DNA of 64,000 nt from Enterococcus malodoratus ATCC 43197 (GTDB taxonomy: Bacteria; Bacillota; Bacilli; Lactobacillales; Enterococcaceae): NCBI RefSeq assembly GCF_000407185.1, contig NZ_KE136481.1, positions 62,001 to 126,000 on the forward strand, read 5' to 3'. The notes under the pieces are model-generated. The model was not told the origin of the DNA. It did not search any database and saw only the letters and a list, made by a program, of their open reading frames with translations. Of the stretch, positions 56,918 through 64,000 are shown piece after piece. The stretch's first letter is position 1. Each line of letters starts with the position of its first letter. The position numbers and the translations under genes were made by a program.

Positions 56918-56946
56918 TTGTACAGCATAAAAGAAAAATTTATAGC
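56918..56946 (+). promoter_or_regulatory. possible proximal guaC promoter
   Basis: TTGTAC (56918-56923) and TATAGC (56941-56946) are 17 nt apart, downstream of the terminator, which would give guaC expression independent of read-through. Confidence 0.45.
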
Positions 56947-57022
56947 TGGGGTAAAGCTAGTTCAGCGTGGACGTACAGGACAAAAATAGATGAGATAGTT
57001 AGCTTAATCATTGGAGGCCATT

Positions 57023-58000
57023 ATGAAAGTATTTGATTATGAAGATATTCAGTTAATCCCTAACAAGTGTATTGTGAACAGTCGATCAGAATGTGATACG
57101 ACCGTCCAATTAGGAAAGTTTAGTTTTAAGATGCCAGTCGTGCCTGCAAATATGCAGACGATCATTGATGAAAACATTGCCGAATTTTTGGCGGAGAATG
57201 GTTACTTCTATATTATGCACCGTTTTTATGAAGAAGAACGAATTCCATTTATAAAGAAGATGCAGTCTCGCGGCTTGATTACATCGATCAGTGTTGGTGT
57301 AAAAGGGTATGAATATGATTTTGTAAAACAACTTGCTGAAGAAAAGTTAAATCCTGATTTTATCACGATTGATATTGCCCACGGTCATTCTGACCCGGTA
57401 ATCAATATGATTAAGCATATAAAAAAATATTTACCAGAGACGTTTGTTATTGCTGGGAATGTTGGTACACCAGAAGCCGTGCGTGAATTAGAAAACGCCG
57501 GTGCGGATGCAACGAAACTTGGCATTGGACCTGGGAAAGTTTGTATTACGAAAATCAAAACGGGTTTTGGAACTGGCGGCTGGCAATTAGCGGCTTTGAG
57601 CTGGTGTGCAAAGGCTGCCCGCAAACCAATCATTGCTGACGGCGGAATTCGAACTCATGGCGATATTGCAAAGTCGATTCGTTTCGGCGCTACGATGGTC
57701 ATGATCGGTTCATTGTTTGCTGGACATGAAGAGTCACCGGGTGAAACGAAGGTTGACGACGGTGTGGTTTATAAGGAATATTTCGGCAGCGCCTCTGAGT
57801 TTCAAAAAGGTGAAAAGAAAAATGTCGAAGGAAAGAAAATTTGGATTCCTTATAAAGGTTCTTTAAAAGACACATTGGTTGAAATGCAGCAGGATTTGCA
57901 ATCATCGATTTCTTATGCTGGCGGAAATGATTTGGAAGCCTTGCAAAAGGTTGATTATGTGGTTGTTAAGAATTCGATCTTTAATGGTGATACAATTTAA
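57023..58000 (+). CDS. guaC: GMP reductase
   Basis: Reduces GMP to IMP with NADPH, returning guanine nucleotides to the common pool. The 325-residue protein is of the Gram-positive GuaC type: (beta/alpha)8 barrel with catalytic Cys174 in [15 protein letters not shown], phosphate loop [15 protein letters not shown] and [12 protein letters not shown]. It lacks the CBS domains of IMP dehydrogenase. ATG 57023 has TTGGAGG five bases before. It fits the surrounding purine regulon and is followed by a terminator. Confidence 0.95.
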   Translation: MKVFDYEDIQLIPNKCIVNSRSECDTTVQLGKFSFKMPVVPANMQTIIDENIAEFLAENGYFYIMHRFYEEERIPFIKKMQSRGLITSISVGVKGYEYDFVKQLAEEKLNPDFITIDIAHGHSDPVINMIKHIKKYLPETFVIAGNVGTPEAVRELENAGADATKLGIGPGKVCITKIKTGFGTGGWQLAALSWCAKAARKPIIADGGIRTHGDIAKSIRFGATMVMIGSLFAGHEESPGETKVDDGVVYKEYFGSASEFQKGEKKNVEGKKIWIPYKGSLKDTLVEMQQDLQSSISYAGGNDLEALQKVDYVVVKNSIFNGDTI

Positions 58001-58023
58001 TAATTTTTAAAAGATTTTTTAAA

Positions 58024-58055
58024 GGTCATATCAATTTGATTGGTATGGCTTTTTT
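58024..58055 (+). terminator. intrinsic terminator after guaC
   Basis: GTCATATCAAT pairs with ATTGGTATGGC using two G-U pairs and is followed by a T run. Confidence 0.85.
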
Positions 58056-58127
58056 CGTACATGCAATTGACAGTCAATAATAATTGGGTTAGCTTTGAAT
58101 CATCCAATAATGAGTGAGGGGAAAAAT

Positions 58128-59549
58128 ATGTGGCAACTAACAGAAAAAAAATCCACACCAGTGTATCAGCAGATCATTGAACAAATCATTAACTATATTC
58201 AAAACGGCACCTTGCAGCCAGGGGATAAATTACCGGCTGAGCGAAAATTGGCGGACTATTATCAAGTGAATCGATCGACGGTTGTCCACGCTTTAGATGA
58301 ATTAGTCAGTCTTGGCTGGGTATTGCGGAGACAAGGAAGTGGCACAATAGTTAATGAAGGAAACTGGGGGCGCAGTACGACGCCGCGAGTCGATTGGCGC
58401 AGTTTGTTTACTCAAGAAGCTCATCCGAAAGAGCCTTTTCTCGAAAAACTTCAACAGCTGCTAAATGACCCAGAGGCAATTGACCTTTATTCAGGTGAGC
58501 TCCCATTGAGTCTGATCCCGGATTTTCGCTTTCCTTCCTATACTTGGGAAGAGTTGCTATTAGAAGAGCGAAAACAAAGTCCGCTGGGATATCGACCGCT
58601 GCAGCAGGTCATTTGTCAGCGAATTGAAACGGAGCAAAAAATCAAGGTTTCATCGAATCAAGTTCTGATCACGTCAGGCGCGCAACAGGCGATGTTTTTA
58701 TTATTGCAAGTGATGTTACAAAGCGGTGATAGTGTGGCGATTGAAGACCCGTCATTTTTGTACTCGTTACCGATTTTTGCGAGTGCGGGTATCAGACTGT
58801 ACGGAGTTGAAATGGATCGCGAAGGAATGCGCATTGACAAGTTGGAACAATTAATCCTGACGAAGAAAATCAAATTGATCATCCTGAATCCGACCTTCCA
58901 AAATCCGACAGGTTCAATGATGTCGAATCGGCGTAGAAACGCATTGATCGATCTTAGTCGTAAATATCAATTGCCGATTGTTGAAGATGAGGTATTTAGG
59001 GAAATGAACTTCAACGAAATTCCGCCTTCGTTGAAGGAACTCGCACCGCATCAGGTGATTCATTTAGGATCACTTTCGAAAATCTTTGGTTCTTCGATCA
59101 AAATAGGCTGGATTGTTGCTGATCAAGATCTGATTCAACGTTTATCTGAAGCAAAGCAAATGATGGATTTTTCGATCAGTGTTTTTCCGCAGGTGATCGC
59201 TCATACCGCCTTAACAGACTCGCGGTTTGAACATAATCAAGCCGTGTTGGTTGGAACATTAAAGCAATTGGCGCAGGCGTTTTTAAAAGGAGCAGAAGCA
59301 ATTGCTGATGATTGGGAGGTATCTGAGATCAATGGCGGTATTTATGTATATTTAACTTGGCGCCATCAACATCTTACGAGAAAAGATTGGGAGATTTTTC
59401 TGCGAGAAAAATTATTGATCGCCCCCGCATTTCTATTTAGTAATGATACAATGGCAATGAGAGTGAATTACACTCGGATGACAAAACAAACGCGAGAGCA
59501 ATTTTTCGCGAAGCTGCAGACAATTTCAAAGGAGTTAAGGAGGAGTTAA
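58128..59549 (+). CDS. MocR-family transcriptional regulator (GntR HTH plus aminotransferase-like domain)
   Basis: The 473-residue protein fuses an N-terminal GntR winged helix (about 5-75; PGDKLPAERKLADYYQVNRSTVVHALDELVSLGWV is the recognisable core region) to a fold-type I aminotransferase domain (about 110-473). The PLP lysine is kept in LGSLSKIFGSSIKIGW. MocR proteins use PLP or an aldimine as signal and often regulate adjacent genes. ATG 58128 follows GAGGGG by seven bases; earlier in-frame starts lack a ribosome site. A TTGACA lies at 58067-58072 but its -10 is poor. The nitroreductase gene starts immediately after the stop. Confidence 0.9.
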   Translation: MWQLTEKKSTPVYQQIIEQIINYIQNGTLQPGDKLPAERKLADYYQVNRSTVVHALDELVSLGWVLRRQGSGTIVNEGNWGRSTTPRVDWRSLFTQEAHPKEPFLEKLQQLLNDPEAIDLYSGELPLSLIPDFRFPSYTWEELLLEERKQSPLGYRPLQQVICQRIETEQKIKVSSNQVLITSGAQQAMFLLLQVMLQSGDSVAIEDPSFLYSLPIFASAGIRLYGVEMDREGMRIDKLEQLILTKKIKLIILNPTFQNPTGSMMSNRRRNALIDLSRKYQLPIVEDEVFREMNFNEIPPSLKELAPHQVIHLGSLSKIFGSSIKIGWIVADQDLIQRLSEAKQMMDFSISVFPQVIAHTALTDSRFEHNQAVLVGTLKQLAQAFLKGAEAIADDWEVSEINGGIYVYLTWRHQHLTRKDWEIFLREKLLIAPAFLFSNDTMAMRVNYTRMTKQTREQFFAKLQTISKELRRS

Positions 59550-60275
59550 ATGGAAGCGTTGGAGATCATGAAGCAACATCGGACTTATCGCAATTTTGAT
59601 GAAACGTATCAGCTATCAGAGGATCAACTGCAAAAGATTTTGCAGGCAAGTCGGCAGGCCCCAAGTTGGATGAACGGACAAATGTACAGCATTATTGTAG
59701 TAAAAGATCGTGAAATCCGTGAGAAACTAGTTGAGATGAATCCTGGAAACCCGCATGTGCTGCACAGTTCGGTTTTCTTAGTTTTTGTGGCAGACTTAAA
59801 AAGAACGCAAAAGGTCGCAGATCATTATGAGATGGACTACCGTATAGGCGAAGGTCTGGACCCGTTGATTACAGCCGTCACTGATACTGCTTTAGCGTTG
59901 GAAAATGCTGTGATCGCGACTGAAGCTTTAGGATTGGGCTCAGTTGTTGTTGGGACAATTCGGAAAGATGTCGCAGAAGTCAGCGAACTGTTAAGATTGC
60001 CGGATTATGTTCTGCCTGTTGCCGGTTTAAGTATTGGCAAACCAAATGTGGAAATGCGGGTCAAACCGCGATTGCCAGATCAGACGGTGATTCATTATGA
60101 TACGTACAAGGATTATGATTATTCTTCGATTGAGGAATATGACGATACGATGGAAAAGTTTGCCGAGGCTCGTGAAACAAAACTTTGGAGTAAAAAATTT
60201 GCTGACTACTTTAGCAATACGCCCAACAAGAAAGTTGATGAATTTCTGAAACAAAACAAGTTTTTTCAATCTTAA
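59550..60275 (+). CDS. nitroreductase family FMN oxidoreductase (NfsA/FRP-like)
   Basis: The 241-residue protein resembles NADPH-dependent flavin/nitro reductases: N-terminal FMN-contact HRTYRNFDE, QAPSWMNGQMYSIIVV (about 36-51), the ALGLGSVVVGTIRKD segment (about 128-142) and the LSIGKPNVEMRVKPRLP region typical of the NfsA-type C-terminus. Physiological substrates may be quinones, flavins or disulfides. AAGGAGGAG precedes the ATG, which abuts the MocR-gene stop, so the two form an operon and the regulator may control this enzyme or both genes. Confidence 0.88.
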   Translation: MEALEIMKQHRTYRNFDETYQLSEDQLQKILQASRQAPSWMNGQMYSIIVVKDREIREKLVEMNPGNPHVLHSSVFLVFVADLKRTQKVADHYEMDYRIGEGLDPLITAVTDTALALENAVIATEALGLGSVVVGTIRKDVAEVSELLRLPDYVLPVAGLSIGKPNVEMRVKPRLPDQTVIHYDTYKDYDYSSIEEYDDTMEKFAEARETKLWSKKFADYFSNTPNKKVDEFLKQNKFFQS

Positions 60276-60277
60276 GT

Positions 60278-60306
60278 TTGACACTGAAAGATAAGTGACA
60301 TATAGT
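60278..60306 (+). promoter_or_regulatory. sigma-A promoter of the M-box/mgtA transcript
   Basis: TTGACA (60278-60283) is a perfect -35 box; TATAGT (60301-60306) follows after 17 nt. The predicted start is near 60313, about 16 nt before the riboswitch. Confidence 0.85.
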
Positions 60307-60328
60307 AAGGATGTAAATAAGAATAATT

Positions 60329-60524
60329 GTTAGGTGAGGCTCCTATATGGACACAGGCTACTGCCCAAAAATGTCGAGAGACGCCAATGGGTAGAACAGG
60401 GATCATCGTGAAGGTGATTCATAACGTAGCTGACAAATCTGTCTACGCCCTATAGTGCTAAAGCTCGACGATGAACATGAATGAATTTTTCGCGCGTGCT
60501 CATTTTCGAGCGCGCGTTTATTTG
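60329..60524 (+). ncRNA. M-box (ykoK-type) magnesium riboswitch with terminator, upstream of mgtA
   Basis: The conserved M-box blocks occur in order: GGTGAGGCTCC, TATGGACACAGGCTACTGCC, GACGCCAATGGGT, GATCATCGTGAAGGTGATTC, and the closing AGTGCTAAAGCTC. The aptamer ends near 60475. It is followed by a very GC-rich hairpin (CGCGCG-T-GCTC, 60491-60501, with GAGCGCGCG, 60508-60516) and TTTATTT. High Mg2+ should favour termination before mgtA, low Mg2+ read-through. Confidence 0.95.
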
Positions 60525-60777
60525 TCGTTTATTTAAAACTAAAGTGAATAGAATGGACTTAAGGCGATTTTTGAGAATTGTTTAGTTGAATCGTATGAAT
60601 GGTGAAGACACTCCTGTTTTTCCGTTTTTGAAAAAAAGAGCTCTTAATCGGAGTTAGCTACCAGTGATTTCCCTGATAATTGAAAGGATGTGAGGAAGAT
60701 GGATTATGAAGATAGTCGACCGAAGAGAAAATATAAAAGGGCGGCTTGTGTTGCCTTAAATTTTAGGGGGAACTACT
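60525..60777 (+). other. region between the M-box terminator and mgtA
   Basis: About 250 nt lie between the M-box terminator and mgtA, more than the switch needs. The stretch contains a promoter-like pair TTGAGA (60571-60576)/TATGAA (60594-60599, 17-nt spacer), a probable third copy of the polA repeat (60573-60665) and a small ORF beginning at 60699. Confidence 0.55.
60573..60665 (+). repeat. probable third copy of the polA-type noncoding repeat, before mgtA
   Basis: It shares with the polA copies the ATTGTTTAG start (18451-18459 in copy 2), a GAAGACA block, a T-rich then A-rich middle, and CTTAAT-CGGAG-TTAG (60643-60657), which has the same five-base spacing as both polA copies. An AGCT/AGCT stem (60639-60659) encloses the last block. 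Similarity is degenerate and needs an alignment test. Confidence 0.45.
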
Positions 60778-60854
60778 ATGATGAACAAAAAAAACCTTCT
60801 TGCTCGCAAGATCAGCAAAGATCAAGAACTGAAAAAGCTGGCGATTCTATCTGA
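60699..60854 (+). CDS. possible 51-codon leader ORF overlapping mgtA
   Basis: ATG 60699 with GAGG close upstream opens a frame of 51 codons that runs past the mgtA ATG and stops inside mgtA in another frame. The predicted peptide starts MDYEDSRPKRKYKRA, is basic and has no hydrophobic segment. Its translation would carry ribosomes across the mgtA ribosome site. It could equally be a chance frame; no other evidence supports it. Confidence 0.25.
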   Translation: MDYEDSRPKRKYKRAACVALNFRGNYYDEQKKPSCSQDQQRSRTEKAGDSI

Positions 60855-63387
60855 TCGGGATTTATTTTTAAACTTGCGAACATCATTGCAAGGGTTATCG
60901 GAAGAAGATGCACAAAGCCGTTTGGAGGAATACGGGCCAAACGAAGTTTCAGCACAAAAACCTACACCTGGAATTCTATTATTTTTACAAGCATTCAATG
61001 ATCCATTCGTTTATGTTTTAGCACTATTAGCCATTGTTTCTGTATTAACGAATGATCTTGAAGCGGCAGTCGTAATGACAATCATGATATTAGCCAGTGT
61101 GTTGATTACTTTTATTCAGGAATATCGTTCACAAAAAGCGAGTATTGAATTAAAAGAAATGATCGAAAATACGGCAGCAATCACGCGGAATGGTGAAACA
61201 AAGGAAATTCCGATGGATGAAGTTGTACCTGGTGACATTTTGACGTTAGCGACTGGCGATATGATTCCAGCAGATGCCGTATTGATTTGGACGAAGGATC
61301 TTTTCGTTAACCAATCATCGTTAACGGGAGAATCAATGCCTGTTGAAAAATATCTTGATCAAGATAAGAAATTAACGGATGAAATGACGGCATTGGATTT
61401 AACAAATCTGGTTTTTATGGGAACCGATGTATTAAGTGGTCAAGGTAAAGCTATTATTCTGAAAACGGGACAACAAACATTCTTTGGCGACATCGCAAAA
61501 AATGCCACTTCAAAACGCGGGAAAACCTCATTTGATATTGGCTTAGCAAGAGTCAGCAAACTATTATTACGAATGGTCATGGTCTTATTTCCATTAGTCT
61601 TCTTAATCAATGGACTGACAAAGGGAGATTGGAGCAGTGCATTTTTCTTTGCAATCGCTGTGGCTGTGGGGCTAACTCCTGAAATGCTGCCAATGATCGT
61701 GAGTTCCAACTTAGCCAAAGGCGCGTTGACCTTATCAAAACACAAAGTTATCGTGAAGGAATTGGCGTCAATTCAAAATTTAGGCAGTATGGATGTGCTG
61801 TGTACCGATAAAACAGGAACAATTACAGAAGATCGGGTGGTCTTAGTACAGCATCTCGATCCATTAGGAAATGAAAATGAACAAGTACTTGACTTAGCCT
61901 TTATGAATTCGACTTATCAAACTGGTTGGAAGAATTTAATGGATATTGCAGTAATTAATTATTTTGAAGAACAAGATCGGAAACTACCGTATCAATCTGT
62001 TCAAAAAATCGACGAAATTCCATTCGATTTCTCTCGCCGTCGTTTGACTGTTGTAATGAAAACAGACGAACATCAATTGATGATCACAAAAGGTGCGGTC
62101 GAAGAAATGTCAACGATTTGTAAATATGTTGAGATCAACGGAGAGATTATGGAGTTAACGCCGGAGATTCGCCAACAATTACAAACGGTGAATGAAAAAA
62201 TGAATCGTCAAGGAATGCGAGTAATTACCGTAGCGGTTCGTCGAGATGCCCATGATGAAGCTATTTACTCGACTGATGATGAAAAAGATATGACGTTGAT
62301 TGGATTTATGGGTTTCCTTGATCCGGCCAAAGCGTCTGCAAAACCAGCAATCAAATCATTACAGCAACATGGTGTGACAGTGAAGGTTTTGACTGGTGAC
62401 AATGCCATCGTGGCACAAAAAGTATGTCAAGATGTTGGTATTCCGGCAGAAGACTATTTATTAGGAAATCAAGTCGATGAAATGTCGGATGATGAGTTGT
62501 ACAGAGCAGCCGAAAGCATCAATTTATTCGCCAAATTGAATCCTATGCAAAAATCACGCATTATTGAATCGCTTCAGGATAAAGGACATACCGTAGGATT
62601 CATGGGTGATGGTATTAATGATGCTCCGGCACTAAGAAAAGCCGATGTGGGAATTTCGGTCGATACAGCAGCGGATATTACGAAGGATGCCAGCTCGATC
62701 ATCTTGCTTGAAAAAAGTTTGGCTGTCTTAGAAAACGGTGTAATTGAAGGCCGCCGAGTTTTCAGCAACATGATGAAGTATATCAAGATTACAATCAGCT
62801 CGAACTTCGGAAATGTGTTCTCAATCTTAGTTGCCAGTGCCTTTCTGCCATTTCTACCTATGCTGTCTATTCAATTGCTCTTGCAAAATCTGATCTATGA
62901 CATCGCTCAATTGACGATTCCATGGGACAATGTCGATGAAGAAGAACTGCATGTGCCGACGAAGTGGGAAACAAAGGGATTATTGAAATTTACTGTGTGT
63001 ATTGGGCCGATCAGCTCGGTCTTTGATATTATTACATTCTTAGTGATGTGGTTCGTTTTTGGAGCAAATACGATCGCTTCACAAAACTTATTCCAAACAG
63101 GCTGGTTCATGATCGGGTTAACGACGCAAGCGTTAGTGGTTCTGATGGTTCGTACAAAGAAAATTCCATTTATCCAAAGCCGTCCAGCACCACAAGTCTT
63201 TATTAGTCTGTTAATGGCTGTAGTAGTAGGTATCATTGTAGTCGTAACGCCTATTGCGGAACAATTTGATTTTGTACATCTTCCAAGCAGCTACTGGTTA
63301 TGGTATGTAGGGATCGTCGTTGTTTATATGCTGGCAACACAGTTAGGAAAAGTAATCTATATAAAAATTGCAAAAGAATGGATCTGA
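60778..63387 (+). CDS. mgtA: magnesium-importing P-type ATPase (P3B, MgtA type)
   Basis: The 869-residue membrane ATPase has the P-type motifs in order: TGESMPVEK in the actuator domain (about 184-192), LTPEMLPMIVS in the fourth membrane helix, the phosphorylated aspartate in CTDKTGTITED (about 342-352), KVLTGDN and GFMGDGINDAPALRKADVGIS (about 605-625). An N-terminal cation-ATPase domain and about ten membrane helices complete it. The PEMLP motif and length fit Mg2+ MgtA over Ca2+ pumps. AGGGGG lies seven bases before ATG 60778. Control by the upstream M-box agrees with the assignment. Confidence 0.96.
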   Translation: MMNKKNLLARKISKDQELKKLAILSDRDLFLNLRTSLQGLSEEDAQSRLEEYGPNEVSAQKPTPGILLFLQAFNDPFVYVLALLAIVSVLTNDLEAAVVMTIMILASVLITFIQEYRSQKASIELKEMIENTAAITRNGETKEIPMDEVVPGDILTLATGDMIPADAVLIWTKDLFVNQSSLTGESMPVEKYLDQDKKLTDEMTALDLTNLVFMGTDVLSGQGKAIILKTGQQTFFGDIAKNATSKRGKTSFDIGLARVSKLLLRMVMVLFPLVFLINGLTKGDWSSAFFFAIAVAVGLTPEMLPMIVSSNLAKGALTLSKHKVIVKELASIQNLGSMDVLCTDKTGTITEDRVVLVQHLDPLGNENEQVLDLAFMNSTYQTGWKNLMDIAVINYFEEQDRKLPYQSVQKIDEIPFDFSRRRLTVVMKTDEHQLMITKGAVEEMSTICKYVEINGEIMELTPEIRQQLQTVNEKMNRQGMRVITVAVRRDAHDEAIYSTDDEKDMTLIGFMGFLDPAKASAKPAIKSLQQHGVTVKVLTGDNAIVAQKVCQDVGIPAEDYLLGNQVDEMSDDELYRAAESINLFAKLNPMQKSRIIESLQDKGHTVGFMGDGINDAPALRKADVGISVDTAADITKDASSIILLEKSLAVLENGVIEGRRVFSNMMKYIKITISSNFGNVFSILVASAFLPFLPMLSIQLLLQNLIYDIAQLTIPWDNVDEEELHVPTKWETKGLLKFTVCIGPISSVFDIITFLVMWFVFGANTIASQNLFQTGWFMIGLTTQALVVLMVRTKKIPFIQSRPAPQVFISLLMAVVVGIIVVVTPIAEQFDFVHLPSSYWLWYVGIVVVYMLATQLGKVIYIKIAKEWI

Positions 63388-63392
63388 ACTAT

Positions 63393-63430
63393 AACAGAAT
63401 GGCCTGTACTGGCATTCTGTTTCTTTTTTT
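63393..63430 (+). terminator. intrinsic terminator after mgtA
   Basis: AACAGAATG...CC pairs with GG...CATTCTGTT and is followed by a T-rich tail. Confidence 0.88.
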
Positions 63431-63778
63431 GTGAAAAATCACAACAATTATTTAAAATCAGAAGTTGTATCCGTCTTCTTTTTAATCCTCTTTCTACACT
63501 TTAATGACCGAAATAATGGCAAATTTAAAAAAATCAAAGATATTCAACTTCCGCAATCTAATTAACGGGATTTTGATATCGTAAGCAGGCTGCATGTGAT
63601 TTCACAAGGAGAAAAAGTGAAACGCTTCAATTCGTTCATAATCGGTGAGCAAGTTTGTTGTCAATTGAATACAAAAATGCTAATTTAGAGAGGAAGGGGC
63701 AATAGCAATAATACAGATTGACTTGCTGTTGCACTGATAACAAGACTTAATTTACTTAAGAGAGGAAAGTGTGACACC
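63431..63778 (+). other. region upstream of pdhA
   Basis: No ordinary gene is present. Promoter-like pairs near pdhA are imperfect: TTGACT (63718-63723) with no well-spaced -10, and TTGCTG (63723-63728) with CTTAAT (63746-63751) at 17 nt. A 23-codon ORF with a strong ribosome site is annotated separately. The near-palindrome TGAAACGCTTCA (63618-63629) resembles a shortened cre but lacks one spacer base. Confidence 0.5.
63617..63688 (+). CDS. possible 23-codon leader peptide before pdhA
   Basis: GTG 63617 is preceded by AAGGAG (63606-63611) at an ideal five-base spacing. The predicted peptide is MKRFNSFIIGEQVCCQLNTK plus three residues, ending at TAG 63688. A second purine-rich SD-like stretch (AGAGGAAGGGG) follows the stop. 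The good ribosome site is the only evidence; it may be a leader peptide or a chance match. Confidence 0.3.
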   Translation: MKRFNSFIIGEQVCCQLNTKMLI

Positions 63779-64000
63779 ATGGCAGAAAAAGAGTTAACGA
63801 TTGATTTTGAAGCCTTACTAAAAGATGTAAACGCGGATTTCCCCGTGTACCAAGCGCTGGATGAGGACGGAAAAATTGTAAATGAAAATTTAGTTCCTGA
63901 TTTATCTGATGAAGAACTTGTTGAATTGATGACTTCAATGGTTTGGTCAAGAGTATTAGACCAACGCTCAACTGCATTGAATCGTCAAGGACGATTAGGA
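63779..64000 (+). CDS. pdhA: pyruvate dehydrogenase E1 component, alpha subunit (5' part)
   Basis: The window ends inside this gene; 74 codons are present. The translation starts MAEKELTIDFEALLKDVNAD and reaches VWSRVLDQRSTALNRQGRLG, the typical N-terminal part of Gram-positive PdhA, where thiamine-diphosphate E1 alpha subunits begin. It should be the first gene of a pdhABCD operon converting pyruvate to acetyl-CoA. The ribosome site GAGGAAAG is somewhat far (about 10 bases) from ATG 63779, but no better start exists. Confidence 0.92.
   Translation, partial: MAEKELTIDFEALLKDVNADFPVYQALDEDGKIVNENLVPDLSDEELVELMTSMVWSRVLDQRSTALNRQGRLG

Noticed and set aside
60699-60854. Homology of the mgtA upstream ORF to the enteric MgtL leader peptide
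   Set aside because: The peptide is longer, basic and not proline-coded like MgtL; only the general position is similar, so it is kept as a low-confidence ORF only.
63618-63629. A cre site upstream of pdhA (TGAAACGCTTCA)
   Set aside because: It is one base too short in the spacer to fit the cre consensus TGNAANCGNTNNCA.

Overview
This is an AT-rich, low-GC Gram-positive (Firmicutes) chromosomal window. The gatCAB, rlmCD, ald, pur and pdh gene products look enterococcal or close to it (Lactobacillales). Supporting points are Gram-positive replication proteins (DnaB/DnaI helicase-loading pair), a class I CtsR heat-shock site before clpB, strong AAGGAGG ribosome-binding sites, some TTG/GTG starts, and intrinsic terminators after most transcription units. 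The assignment rests on protein recognition, not on a database search. Almost everything is core genome; I see no phage, insertion sequence, CRISPR array, tRNA or rRNA.

Layout. 1-8.6 kb: the 3' end of ligA, gatCAB (tRNA-dependent amidotransferase), a DgkB-type lipid kinase, the rRNA methyltransferase RlmCD followed by a 42-residue basic protein, a zinc-ribbon membrane protein, a phosphoglycerate mutase, a HAD phosphatase and a DUF1149 protein. 8.6-18.1 kb: cystine symporter tcyP behind a structured leader, a VOC protein, a calcineurin-type phosphatase, an EamA exporter, tex, an SprT-like metalloprotein, murC, a MaoC-like protein and a Bax-inhibitor-1 protein. 18.1-30 kb: DNA metabolism (polA, mutM, coaE, nrdR-dnaB-dnaI), trmK plus a Nif3-family protein, pepT and a flippase-like membrane protein. 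30-40 kb: an MDR oxidoreductase (minus strand), clpB with a CtsR site, a secreted glucosaminidase with LysM, cysK, perR, a catabolic ald-threonine deaminase operon with a CcpA-like site, and a CorA-like transporter (minus strand).

40-58 kb is a purine regulon. xpt-pbuX is under a guanine riboswitch. Then come purEK, purB, purCSQLF, purMN and purHD (the complete route from PRPP to IMP), and guaC. PurR-type PurBoxes are recognisable before purE and purC, and an exact copy of the purC box lies before guaC. Salvage, de novo synthesis and GMP-to-IMP recycling therefore sit side by side under two guanine/PRPP-responsive systems.

58-64 kb: a MocR-type regulator directly coupled to a nitroreductase, an M-box (Mg2+) riboswitch controlling the Mg2+ P-type ATPase mgtA, and the start of pdhA.

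I did not find a complete undescribed system. The best candidates for something new are a degenerate ~95-nt noncoding element present twice before polA and apparently once before mgtA, the unclassified leader of tcyP, several enzymes lacking hallmark ligands (PurF Fe-S cysteine, RlmCD Fe-S cysteines, MaoC histidine, CorA GMN motif), and small leader ORFs before mgtA and pdhA.
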